Assembly: GCA_035712145.1 (NCBI GenBank)
Contig: DASTBI010000080.1
Coordinates: 1 to 36,924, forward strand
Direction: 5' to 3'
Length of the DNA: 36,924 nucleotides
Source of the DNA: Candidatus Eisenbacteria bacterium
GTDB lineage: Bacteria > Eisenbacteria > RBG-16-71-46
Part shown: one piece after another, positions 15,325 to 22,526 of the stretch
Layout: each line of letters opens with the position of its first letter
Numbering within the stretch: position 1 is the first letter of the stretch
Translations under genes and position numbers: made by a program
Notes under the pieces: generated by a model
Databases searched by the model: none
What the model was told of the DNA's origin: nothing
What the model saw: the letters and a program-made list of their open reading frames with translations, nothing else

Positions 15325-16524
15325 TCACTCTTCGCGCAGCGCATCCACCGGGTTCATCCAGGCCGCTCGGCGCGCCGGCGCGACCCCCGCGGCAAGCCCT
15401 ACGAACAGCGCCATGGCAACCGCCGACACCACCATCCACGGCTGGATCGACACCTCGATCCCGGGAATCACCGCGGCGAGAAGCGCGGCGAAGCCGAAGC
15501 CGACCGTCAATCCGGCGATTCCACCGGCCACGGCCGTCACTCCGGCCTCGAAGAGATACCACGCGAGGATCTGCTGACGGCGAGCGCCGAGCGCCTTGAT
15601 CAGGCCGATCTCTCCCGCGCGTTCCTGCACCACGATCCACATGATGGTGAGAATCCCGATCGCGCCCACGAGGAGGCTGATCCCCGCGATCGCGGTCACG
15701 ACGCCGGTCACCACGGCCAGGATGCGGTTCACGGTGCCCTGTGCCTCTTGCTGCGTGGTGATCGTGAAGTCTTCCTCACCGTTATGGCGCTCGATCAAGA
15801 GCGCCCGCGACCGTTCGGCCACCGGCTGGATGTCGTCGTGCGTGGCAGCCAGCAGGTCGATCTCGTCCACCTCGGGACGGTTGAGCAATCGCATGGCGTC
15901 AGCGACCGGGATGAAGGCCGCGTCGTCGAGATCGAATCCCAGGTACTGTCCCTTGGATTCCATCACGCCGATGACCCGGAACCGCGAGGAGCCGATGCGC
16001 ACCGCGGCGCCGAGCGGGTTGCCGTCCTCGAACAGCTCGCGCTTGAGTCGCGCTCCCAGCACCACGACCGCCGAGGCGCGATCGAAGTCCATCTCCGGAA
16101 GGAAGCGCCCGGTGGCGACGCGCCACGACCACACCTTCTCGGCTTCGGCGGAGACCCCGAAGATGTACACATCGCGGCCGCGGCCGCCGTACCTCACCCG
16201 CGCCGAGCCGAAGGCTTCCGGGACCACGCCCGTCACACCCGGGATGCGCCGCAAGGCGCGGGCATCGTCCAGCGTGAGCTTGCGCCGGCTGGCCAGGGTG
16301 CCGGGAATGCCTCCGGTCTCGAGCTTGCCGGGGTTGATGGCGATCAGCGTGGTCCCGAACTGGCTCATCTGCTTCTCGATGAACTGTCGCGTCCCCTCGC
16401 CGATCGACGCGAGCAGCACGACGGCCGCCACGCCCACGGCGATCGCGAGAGCGGTGAGTCCGTAACGGAGGCGGTGCGAGCCCACCGCTTCGCGAGTGAG
16501 CGAGAGCAGATCGGCGACGGTCAC
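15325..16524 (-). CDS. MacB-type ABC transporter permease (second of two)
   Basis: A 399-residue inner-membrane protein of the MacB/LolCE type: one N-terminal helix (about 20-40), a large periplasmic MacB_PCD domain (about 45-265), then three helices (about 280-385) of the FtsX domain with the coupling region ERAGEIGLIKALGARRQQI and the closing motif ARRAAWMNPVDALREE. Its start is 7 bases after the stop of the neighbouring permease. The two are about equally long and clearly related, so they probably form a heterodimer driven by the ATPase at 17734. Mechanotransmission exporters of this kind move lipids, peptides or drugs; the substrate is unknown here. Confidence 0.9.
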   Translation of the reverse strand: MTVADLLSLTREAVGSHRLRYGLTALAIAVGVAAVVLLASIGEGTRQFIEKQMSQFGTTLIAINPGKLETGGIPGTLASRRKLTLDDARALRRIPGVTGVVPEAFGSARVRYGGRGRDVYIFGVSAEAEKVWSWRVATGRFLPEMDFDRASAVVVLGARLKRELFEDGNPLGAAVRIGSSRFRVIGVMESKGQYLGFDLDDAAFIPVADAMRLLNRPEVDEIDLLAATHDDIQPVAERSRALLIERHNGEEDFTITTQQEAQGTVNRILAVVTGVVTAIAGISLLVGAIGILTIMWIVVQERAGEIGLIKALGARRQQILAWYLFEAGVTAVAGGIAGLTVGFGFAALLAAVIPGIEVSIQPWMVVSAVAMALFVGLAAGVAPARRAAWMNPVDALREE

Positions 16525-16531
16525 GGTCTCC

Positions 16532-17737
16532 TCACCGCTTGCCGCGCAGCCCGTCCACCGGGCTCAGCCGGGCCGCACGCCGCGCCGGCAGCAAGCCGAA
16601 CACGGCGCCCTCCAGGATCGCCAGCACGACCACGACAGCGACCCAGCCCAGGTCGGGACGCAGGGGGAAGTCCGGGAACACACCGGCTCCGATCGCCACG
16701 GCGATCACCCCCAGGACCACTCCCATCAGCGCCCCGGCGCTCGAGACGATCACGGCGTCGGAGAGGAACACCGAGAGGATCTGCCGCCGTCTCGCGCCCA
16801 GCGCCTTGAGCAGCCCGACTTCGGGGGCGCGCTCCGACACCGAGACCAGCATGACGTTCATGATGCCGATGCCCGCGACCGCCAGGGAGATCGCGGCGAT
16901 TCCGGCCAGCGACACGGTGAGTGCGTCGATCACCGACTGAAACGTCTTGAGCATGGCCGCCTGCGTGATCAGCGTGAAGTCCTCGAGACCGTCGTGGCGG
17001 TCGATCAGAACTCGCGTCACCTGACGGATGAGCACGGGCACATCCTCGGCGGTGTTCGCCTGGGTGAAGATGCGAAACAGGCTCGTCTGGTCGAACATGC
17101 GCATGCCGATCGCCACCGGCACCATCACCATGTCGTCCACGTTGAGGCCGAGGTTCGCTCCCTGCGGCTCGAGAGCTCCGATCACCCGAAAGCGCGTCTT
17201 CCCGATGCGCACGGCCTGGCCGATCGGGTTTTCCCCGGCGAATACCTCCCGCTGGACGTTGGCGCCGATCACCGCGACCGGACCGCCGATCCGGGGATCA
17301 CCGGGAGGCAGGAACTGCCCGACCCGCAGCTCCAGGTTGCGGATCGTCCGGAACTCGGAGGTGGTCCCCACCACGCGCACGTCCCGATGACGGCCGCCCC
17401 AGACGAACCGCGCGGTTCCCATCGAGAGCGGCGCCGCGCGCCGCACCGCAGGCGCGCGCCTGAGGAGACTCTCGACGTCCTCGATCGTGAGATCGCGGGT
17501 GGCGCCCCCGAATGTCGGGAATCCGCTGGTTTCGACCTTCCCCGGCAGGACGATCACCAGGTTCGTGCCGAGCCCCGCGAACTGGTTGACGACGTAGGCC
17601 TTGGCCGCCGTTCCGAGCGAGGTGAGGATGACCACCGCGGCCACACCGATCGCGATCCCGCCCAGCGTGAGCGCCGTGCGAACTCGATGACGGCCCTGTG
17701 CCTCCAGGCTCAGCTCGAACAGATCCCGAAGTCTCAT
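16532..17737 (-). CDS. MacB-type ABC transporter permease (first of two)
   Basis: A 401-residue permease with the same plan as its neighbour: N-terminal helix (TLGGIAIGVAAVVILTSLG), periplasmic MacB_PCD domain, and a C-terminal FtsX domain with ERAPEVGLLKALGARRRQI and ARRAARLSPVDGLRGKR. ATG 17737 overlaps the stop of the ATPase gene (ATGA), so the start is firm. A longer open frame to 18268 is only the shadow of the ATPase gene. Differences between the two permeases in the periplasmic domain suggest they are not recent duplicates. Confidence 0.92.
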   Translation of the reverse strand: MRLRDLFELSLEAQGRHRVRTALTLGGIAIGVAAVVILTSLGTAAKAYVVNQFAGLGTNLVIVLPGKVETSGFPTFGGATRDLTIEDVESLLRRAPAVRRAAPLSMGTARFVWGGRHRDVRVVGTTSEFRTIRNLELRVGQFLPPGDPRIGGPVAVIGANVQREVFAGENPIGQAVRIGKTRFRVIGALEPQGANLGLNVDDMVMVPVAIGMRMFDQTSLFRIFTQANTAEDVPVLIRQVTRVLIDRHDGLEDFTLITQAAMLKTFQSVIDALTVSLAGIAAISLAVAGIGIMNVMLVSVSERAPEVGLLKALGARRRQILSVFLSDAVIVSSAGALMGVVLGVIAVAIGAGVFPDFPLRPDLGWVAVVVVLAILEGAVFGLLPARRAARLSPVDGLRGKR

Positions 17738-18456
17738 GCACGGGCTCCGGCCAGCGCTTCGTCTCCGACGATGCGCCCGTCGCGCATCCGCAGGATCCGC
17801 CGCGCCTGAGCGGCGACGCTCGGATCGTGGGTGACGAGAACGATGCTCAACCCGCGGCCATTCAGATCCTTGAGCAATGCGACGATCTCGCCGCCCGAGG
17901 CGGTGTCGAGGTTCCCCGTGGGCTCGTCGGCGAGCAGGATGTCCGGCTCCATCACGATCGCGCGCGCGATGGCGACTCGCTGGCGCTCGCCACCGGAGAG
18001 CTGATCGGGGCGGTGCGTCGCCCGCGCCGCCAGGCCGACCGACTCGAGCGCGGCGGTGGCCCGCCGCCGCCGCTCGGCCGGAGCGACTCCCGCGAAGATC
18101 ATCGGCAGCTCCACGTTGCGCAGCGCCGTCATGCGCGCGACCAAGTGAAAGGTCTGGAAGATGAAGCTGATTCGTCGCTGGCGAACGTCGGCGAGCTGAT
18201 CCTCCGACAGCCGCTCGACCGGCTCCCCATCGAGCAAGTAACGTCCTGCACTGGGCGAGTCGAGACATCCGAGCACGTTCAGCATCGTGGACTTCCCCGA
18301 GCCCGACGGCCCCATGATGGCCATGAACTCGCCGCGCTGAACCGCTAGCGAGACATGATCCAGCGCGCGCACCTCGCTTTCGCCCATCCGATAGACGCGC
18401 GAGACATCCTCGAGCACGATGATCGGGCCGTTGTGATCACCCGCCCGCTCGGTCAC
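17734..18456 (-). CDS. MacB/LolD-type ABC transporter ATPase
   Basis: A 240-residue ATPase that powers the exporter. Walker A GPSGSGKST (about 50), Q loop FIFQTFHL, signature LSGGERQRVAIARAI, Walker B DILLADEPTGNLD and the switch His in LVTHD are all present. The TGNLDTASG extension and overall length fit the LolD/MacB class. It lies between the adaptor gene (51 bases upstream) and the permeases (overlapping stop/start), forming one operon 19650 to 15325. Confidence 0.95.
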   Translation of the reverse strand: MTERAGDHNGPIIVLEDVSRVYRMGESEVRALDHVSLAVQRGEFMAIMGPSGSGKSTMLNVLGCLDSPSAGRYLLDGEPVERLSEDQLADVRQRRISFIFQTFHLVARMTALRNVELPMIFAGVAPAERRRRATAALESVGLAARATHRPDQLSGGERQRVAIARAIVMEPDILLADEPTGNLDTASGGEIVALLKDLNGRGLSIVLVTHDPSVAAQARRILRMRDGRIVGDEALAGARA

Positions 18457-18507
18457 GGGATCTCCTTCCGCCGGCCCGGCGACGGTTCCGGGAATGCCTT
18501 CGCAGGA

Positions 18508-19650
18508 TCACGACCCGCCGGCATCCGACGCGGCGCGCGGCTTGACCCGAGCCCCTGCCTTCACACCCTGCTTGTCGATGCTCGTGATGACGGTCTCGCC
18601 GCCACGCAGGCCCCGGCGGACCTCGGTCCATTCCCAGTTGCGAAGGCCGGTCTCGATGTCGCGGGCCACGGCCTTGCCGCGCTCGATCACCAGCACGCGC
18701 CTGGCCTCGAGGATCGCGAACGTCGGGACCCGCAGGACATCCTTGCGCTTGTCGAGCACGATGACCACGTCCGCCGACGTTCCCGGCCGCGGCGTCGGCT
18801 TTCCGGGGTCGGCCATCATGTTCACCTCGACTTCGAGCGTGCGGTTCTGCTCGAGCTTGTCGTTGACCACCGGAAACACGCGGCTCACGGTTCCCTGCCA
18901 CTCCTCACCGCGATAGGGATCCAGCTTGACGCGCGCCGCCTGTCCGACCTGAAGCCTGCCGATATCCACCTCGTCGATCGCGGCGCTCACGTACAGCTCT
19001 TCGAGCGAGACAATTTCGACGACCGGCTGGCCGGGGATCAACGATTCCCCGATCTCGACGAGGCGCTGCGCGACCACGCCCGCGTAAGGCGCGCGCACCT
19101 TCAAGTGATCCAGGTCGTCGCGTGCCACCCGCACGCCGGCCTGCGCGCGCGCGACGGCGGCCTCGGCCGCGGCGAGCGCCGCGCGGGTCTCCTCGAAGCG
19201 GCTGCGAGCCTGGTCCATTTCGCCGTCGGCGATCAGCTTCTGCCGGTGCAGCTCCCGGGATCGTTCGAACTGCACGCGAGCCAGGTCGAAGGCAGCTCGC
19301 GCGGAGGCCAATGAGGCTCTCTGGACGTCGAGATCCCGGCGCGCCAGGTCGAGGCGGGACGCCGAAGTCGAGGGGTCGAGCAGGGCGAGCACGTCGCCCG
19401 CCTTCACACCATCGCCCTCCCGCCGCGGAAGATCGACGACCCTGCCGGCTCGGTCAGCTCCGACCCGCGACCGCCTTCGGGCTTTGAGCGTGCCCGCCTC
19501 GCTGTTGGTGACCGCATCCTCGACGTCGCCGCGCCCGACGCGCGCGGTCTCGACCTCGATCGCGCGAGGCTGGCACACCGTGAGCTGGAGCAGAACGATG
19601 ATCACGACCGCAGTGGCCACGATCCATGCGACATGGCGCCAGCGTTTCAT
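18508..19650 (-). CDS. HlyD/MacA-type periplasmic adaptor of an ABC exporter
   Basis: A 380-residue membrane-fusion protein. A single N-terminal anchor helix (about 8-27, AWIVATAVVIIVLLQ) is followed by a lipoyl-like half (about 60-95), a long alpha-helical hairpin rich in Ala, Arg and Glu (about 95-190), the second lipoyl half (LKVRAPYAGVVAQRLVEIGESLIPGQPV) and a beta-barrel domain. This is the first gene of the exporter operon and would bridge the MacB-like permeases to an outer-membrane channel. No TolC-like gene is present in the window, so the channel must be shared or encoded elsewhere. No sigma-54 core was found upstream. Confidence 0.92.
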   Translation of the reverse strand: MKRWRHVAWIVATAVVIIVLLQLTVCQPRAIEVETARVGRGDVEDAVTNSEAGTLKARRRSRVGADRAGRVVDLPRREGDGVKAGDVLALLDPSTSASRLDLARRDLDVQRASLASARAAFDLARVQFERSRELHRQKLIADGEMDQARSRFEETRAALAAAEAAVARAQAGVRVARDDLDHLKVRAPYAGVVAQRLVEIGESLIPGQPVVEIVSLEELYVSAAIDEVDIGRLQVGQAARVKLDPYRGEEWQGTVSRVFPVVNDKLEQNRTLEVEVNMMADPGKPTPRPGTSADVVIVLDKRKDVLRVPTFAILEARRVLVIERGKAVARDIETGLRNWEWTEVRRGLRGGETVITSIDKQGVKAGARVKPRAASDAGGS

Positions 19651-19806
19651 GAAGGCATCTTACGTGGAGCGGGCTGGGAATTCCCCGCGCCGCTGTCGCA
19701 CTGGGCCCAACGCGGTCGCGCACGCATATGGCGGGCGCGGAGCATCCCACAAGCGCCGCGATCGTGCACGCGACCCGCGGAGGCAAGAACTCTCAACGGT
19801 CTTGGA

Positions 19807-20004
19807 TCACGTCATTCGTTGTGCGGTCCTCGCCGTCGTGGTGCCGAACGGCACGTACACCGGGCACCACCGGAAGGCCGCAGTCGCGAGCGGCACCACG
19901 CCCAGCGCACCCCACCAGGAGTTGAAGTACACGCCGATGCCGATGATGGCCAGTCCGACCACCGCGCGAAAAGCGCGATCGATCCCGCCCACATTGGGCT
20001 TCAT
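19807..20004 (-). CDS. DUF2892 small membrane protein
   Basis: A 65-residue protein with two hydrophobic helices (RAVVGLAIIGIGVYF and ALGVVPLATAAFRWCPVYVPFG), the YgaP-like inner-membrane DUF2892 family. The CPxY-type segment at the end of helix 2 is conserved in the family. ATG 20004 follows GGGAGG at 8 bases. A GTG three codons earlier would overlap that ribosome site. It lies alone between the exporter operon (156 bases) and a 478-base gap. Function of the family is unclear; relatives occur beside rhodanese domains. Confidence 0.85.
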   Translation of the reverse strand: MKPNVGGIDRAFRAVVGLAIIGIGVYFNSWWGALGVVPLATAAFRWCPVYVPFGTTTARTAQRMT

Positions 20005-20235
20005 CGATTTCACCTCCCTTCTTGCGCGTCACCGCGCGCGCCGCGGAGTGCAGCAGAAGGCATGCCCTTCGTCGCCCAAGCGGAACTCGTTGGGTCTCTC
20101 GGCAGGATGGAGCATGACCGGCATGCTGCCGCTGCCAAGGTGTCAGGCGTGCTTGCCGAGTTGGCAGGTCGCCGGCGTACCGGTCCGTCGTGGACCTGCA
20201 CGAACGCCTCGAAGAGGGACGCGGTCTGAACGAAC

Positions 20236-20383
20236 GGGGGTGCGGGCGCTTGCAGGCCCCCGAGATGAACCGAATCCAGTCCGGGACGGGCGCGTCTAAA
20301 GGGGCGATTCGGTAGCCGGTGGAAGTGCGAACCCAGGATGTTCAGCAGCCGTCCGCTCGTCGAGCAGGCGGCGCTTTTCGTTT
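20236..20383 (+). ncRNA. possible structured RNA ahead of the cold-shock gene
   Basis: Three stems follow one another: GGGGG/CCCCC closing 20236-20261, a perfect 8-base pair ACCGAATC (20269-20276) with GATTCGGT (20306-20313), and an 11-pair hairpin at 20348-20372 with a T-rich tail. It could be a small RNA or a long leader of the cold-shock gene with attenuation. No known RNA family was recognised. Confidence 0.3.
20348..20383 (+). terminator. intrinsic terminator-like hairpin
   Basis: GCCGTCCGCTC-GTC-GAGCAGGCGGC forms an 11-position stem with one mismatch and one G-T pair, followed by GCTTTTCGTTT. It faces right, yet no protein gene ends just upstream, hence the suggestion of an RNA gene or attenuator. 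Confidence 0.45.
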
Positions 20384-20482
20384 GTGGTCGTGAGCCGTTG
20401 GCCCGAAGTCCGACGAAGGATCGGACAGCCGCCGTCGGTTGACGGCAATCGGGCCTCGAAGGCCCAAGCAAGAGGAGTTCAG

Positions 20483-20683
20483 ATGTATCGCGGTACCGTG
20501 AAGTGGTTCAACGAGGCCAAGGGTTTCGGCTTCATCGCGCAGGAGAGCGGGGACGACGTGTTCGTCCACTTTTCGGCGATTCAAAGCCAGGGATTCAAGA
20601 GCCTCGCCGATGGCGATCAGGTGGAGTTCGACGTCACGAAGGGCCCGAAGGGCCTCTCAGCGACGAACGTCCGCAAGATCTGA
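20483..20683 (+). CDS. CspA-family cold-shock protein
   Basis: A 66-residue single OB-fold protein that binds single-stranded RNA and DNA and melts secondary structure in the cold or in stationary phase. RNP1 is KGFGFIAQ and RNP2 is DVFVHFSA, both intact, and the opening [17 protein letters not shown] is canonical. ATG 20483 has AGAGGAG just upstream. The open frame extends back to 20384 but that part is non-family. Length is normal. A terminator-like hairpin follows at 20707. Confidence 0.97.
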   Translation: MYRGTVKWFNEAKGFGFIAQESGDDVFVHFSAIQSQGFKSLADGDQVEFDVTKGPKGLSATNVRKI

Positions 20684-20706
20684 CCGGCGACCGCACGCAA
20701 CCAGGC

Positions 20707-20746
20707 GGCTCGGATCCACGGAGGATCCGGGCCGTCTCGGCTTTTC
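20707..20746 (+). terminator. intrinsic terminator after the cold-shock gene
   Basis: GGCTCGGATCC and GGATCCGGGCC pair over 11 positions (one G-T) around ACGGA at 20707-20733, with TTTT at 20743-20746. It separates the cold-shock gene from the sigma-54 promoter that begins one base later. Confidence 0.6.
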
Positions 20747-20761
20747 TGGCACGCCCTCTGC
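20747..20761 (+). promoter_or_regulatory. sigma-54 promoter of the DUF2231-like gene
   Basis: TGGCACG-CCCT-CTGC, preceded by C and TTTT, is a near-consensus -24/-12 pair. Predicted start near 20773 leaves about 32 bases with the GGAGGG ribosome site before ATG 20805. Confidence 0.8.
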
Positions 20762-20804
20762 GATCGAGTCGAAGTCGTCGGTCCACTTCGCAGAGGAGGG
20801 TCCC

Positions 20805-21302
20805 ATGGGCGCCCCGCAGGTTCATCTCATGCTCAATCACCTGCCGGTGCTCGGAGTGTTGTTCTCCGCACTCGTGCTCGGCATCGGTCTTCTCACTCGC
20901 AACACCGCGATCTCGCGCCTTGCGATCGCAACGCTCCTGGCTGCGGCATTGGCCGGCATTCCGGTATTCCTGAGCGGAGAGCCCGCCGAGGAGGCCATCG
21001 AGCACTCCGCCGGCGTCTCGGAGCGCGTGATCGAGGTGCACGAGAACGCGGCCCGAGTGGCGATCATCGCCCTCGAGATCCTCGGCCTCGCCGCGCTGGC
21101 CGGTCTCGCCCTTTATCGCCGCTCCGATGTGAGCCGCGGCTTCGCTTCGATCCTGCTGGTCGCCACGCTGGCACTCAGTGGCTGGATGGCATGGACCGCA
21201 CACCTGGGCGGACAGATCCGCCACGAGGAGCTGCGGGGCGGAACCGTCGCGAGTCAGCAGGCCCCGGATGCCGAGGCCGGCGAAGAGCAGGAGGACGACT
21301 GA
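20805..21302 (+). CDS. DUF2231-like integral membrane protein
   Basis: A 165-residue protein with four hydrophobic helices (about 10-30, 38-56, 82-100, 108-128) and an acidic, disordered C-terminus (EAGEEQEDD). It opens VHLMLNHLPVLG, with a conserved His-Asn-His in the first helix, and has SGEPAEE before ERVIEVHENAA, a pattern seen in small redox or haem-associated membrane proteins. The function is unknown. ATG 20805 has GGAGGG upstream; the frame continues back to 20610 inside the cold-shock gene and is ignored. Its own sigma-54 promoter places it among the stress genes. Confidence 0.75.
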   Translation: MGAPQVHLMLNHLPVLGVLFSALVLGIGLLTRNTAISRLAIATLLAAALAGIPVFLSGEPAEEAIEHSAGVSERVIEVHENAARVAIIALEILGLAALAGLALYRRSDVSRGFASILLVATLALSGWMAWTAHLGGQIRHEELRGGTVASQQAPDAEAGEEQEDD

Positions 21303-21328
21303 ATCGGTGTCGATGACGGGCGGACGCC

Positions 21329-21341
21329 CTCGTGACACGAG
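21329..21341. promoter_or_regulatory. perfect inverted repeat upstream of osmC, possible activator site
   Basis: CTCGTG-A-CACGAG is a perfect 6-base inverted repeat about 140 bases upstream of the osmC sigma-54 -24 element, a usual enhancer distance. Half-sites resemble those of the repeat upstream of hsp20 (CTCG and CGAG), though spacing differs. Confidence 0.35.
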
Positions 21342-21479
21342 AGCCTGAGGAAGTCCATGACAGCCTGGCAGTACTCGCCTGCGGGCGCCGTACATCCGCA
21401 ACGGCTGACCCATCGCCCAATCCCCTGCACCATGGGCAGATTGCTCCTTCGCGATCTCTGCGACGACACGGCCGTCGTA

Positions 21480-21494
21480 TGGCACGAGGAATGC
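21480..21494 (+). promoter_or_regulatory. sigma-54 promoter of osmC-usp
   Basis: TGGCACG-AGGA-ATGC, inside a 20-base block (21479-21498) identical to that at hsp20. Predicted start near 21506 is about 30 bases from ATG 21536. It probably serves both OsmC and the USP gene 11 bases further on. Confidence 0.85.
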
Positions 21495-21535
21495 CCTGCA
21501 ATCGGTTGTCGCGGCACGCGGCAGGGAGGGGAGCC

Positions 21536-22009
21536 ATGGAAGATCGTTCGCAGGATCGCCTCGCGGCTCGGCTCGAGCTGGAATCCGGGTACCGTTTCCG
21601 CGTGTCGTTCGATGATGGCCACCCGGATCTGATCACCGACCTTCGGCCGCCGCTGGGAAAGGGCGCCGGACCGGAGCCTGAAGACTTGCTCGCCGCGGCG
21701 GTGGGCAACTGTCTGGCCTCGAGCTTTCTCTATTGCGCGCGCAAGGCGCGCATCGAGCCGGAGGCCCTGCGCGTCGAGGTGACAACCACGAAGCGCCGCC
21801 GCGAGAGCCGGCTTCGCATCTCCCGAATCGAGGTGCGTCTCCAGCCCGTGCTCCTCGCTTCGGATCGAACACGGCTTCGTGTGTGCCTCGACAAGTTCGA
21901 GTCCTACTGCACCGTCGCGGAGAGCGTCCGGCAAGGGATTCCGCTCCAGGTCATGGTCGAACCCATCACCAAGCGCGTCCCAAGCACCCTCGAGCCGACG
22001 GCCGCCTGA
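21536..22009 (+). CDS. OsmC/Ohr-family peroxiredoxin-like protein
   Basis: A 157-residue cytoplasmic protein of the OsmC family, thiol enzymes that reduce organic peroxides. Both family cysteines are visible: one in AAAVGNCLASSFLYCARK (about 58) and one in KFESYCTVAESVRQGIP (about 125), as in the active-site pair. The segment GPEPEDLLAAAVGNC is typical. ATG 21536 follows GGGAGGGGAG. An open frame from 21332 is ignored because it begins before the promoter. It is followed after 11 bases by the second USP gene, so peroxide defence and USP are made together. Confidence 0.92.
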   Translation: MEDRSQDRLAARLELESGYRFRVSFDDGHPDLITDLRPPLGKGAGPEPEDLLAAAVGNCLASSFLYCARKARIEPEALRVEVTTTKRRRESRLRISRIEVRLQPVLLASDRTRLRVCLDKFESYCTVAESVRQGIPLQVMVEPITKRVPSTLEPTAA

Positions 22010-22020
22010 GGAGGATGTCA

Positions 22021-22469
22021 TGAAAGTCCTGATTGGAATCGATGCGTCACCTCATGCGGATACCGTCCTGCGTTGGGTGATGCGGACGCCCTGGCCACGG
22101 GATACACGCTTTCTGGTGCTCTCCGCGGTGCCGACGCGGATGGCCGCTTATTCGCTGATCGAGGTCGGCGGCATGCGCGCGGTCGAGAGTCTCCAGCAAG
22201 AGAACATGGAAGCCCATCAGGAGCTGGTGTCGGGCGCCGAGCGGGAGCTTCGGACCGCCGGGCTCGCGACGGAGGGAATCGTCGAGCCCGGCGATCCACG
22301 AGAGGTGCTGATCCGCACCGCGGAGAGCAAGGGGGTGGACATGGTCGTCGTCGGCTCGCACGGACGCACCGGTCTGGCTCGATTGCTCGTGGGCAGCGTG
22401 GCGAGTCATGTGGCGACCCATGCTCCCTGCACCGTCGTGATCGTGAGGCAGACACCCGCGGCGCGTTAG
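22021..22469 (+). CDS. universal stress protein
   Basis: A 148-residue UspA-type protein with the ATP-binding signature GSHGRTGLARLLVGS and N-terminal MKVLIGIDASPHA. It is closely related to the USP at 10691 and less so to E. coli UspA. The ATG has GAGGATGTC before it and is 11 bases after osmC, so the two are cotranscribed from the sigma-54 promoter at 21480. USPs of this class bind ATP and help survival in growth arrest or low oxygen. Confidence 0.93.
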
Positions 22470-22526
22470 AACCTGACCCGAACCTGGCCAGGCTAGCAGG
22501 GCCTGACCCCAAAGGGAGTGTTCCGC

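Larger units (their letters stand above)
20005..20482. other. 478-base region between DUF2892 and cold-shock genes
   Basis: No convincing protein gene. On the minus strand an open stretch ends (stop near 20033) right before the DUF2892 ribosome site, with codons MPVMLHPAERPNEFRLGDEG then HAFCC; it might be a relic of a metal-binding protein but I cannot name it. On the plus strand, 20236-20383 is rich in inverted repeats and ends in a terminator-like hairpin. Confidence 0.5.

Noticed and set aside
20034-20130. Minus-strand stretch with HAFCC before the DUF2892 gene as a metal-binding protein
   Set aside because: Only about 31 codons remain after the last stop, and no family could be named.
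20162-20176. TGGCAGG-TCGC-CGGC as a sigma-54 promoter
   Set aside because: The -12 box is CGGC rather than NTGC, so it fails the test used for the other sites.
20236-20383. Signal-recognition-particle RNA or cobalamin riboswitch
   Set aside because: Some short matches (GAACCC, CAGCAGCC), but the conserved core sequences of those RNAs are absent.
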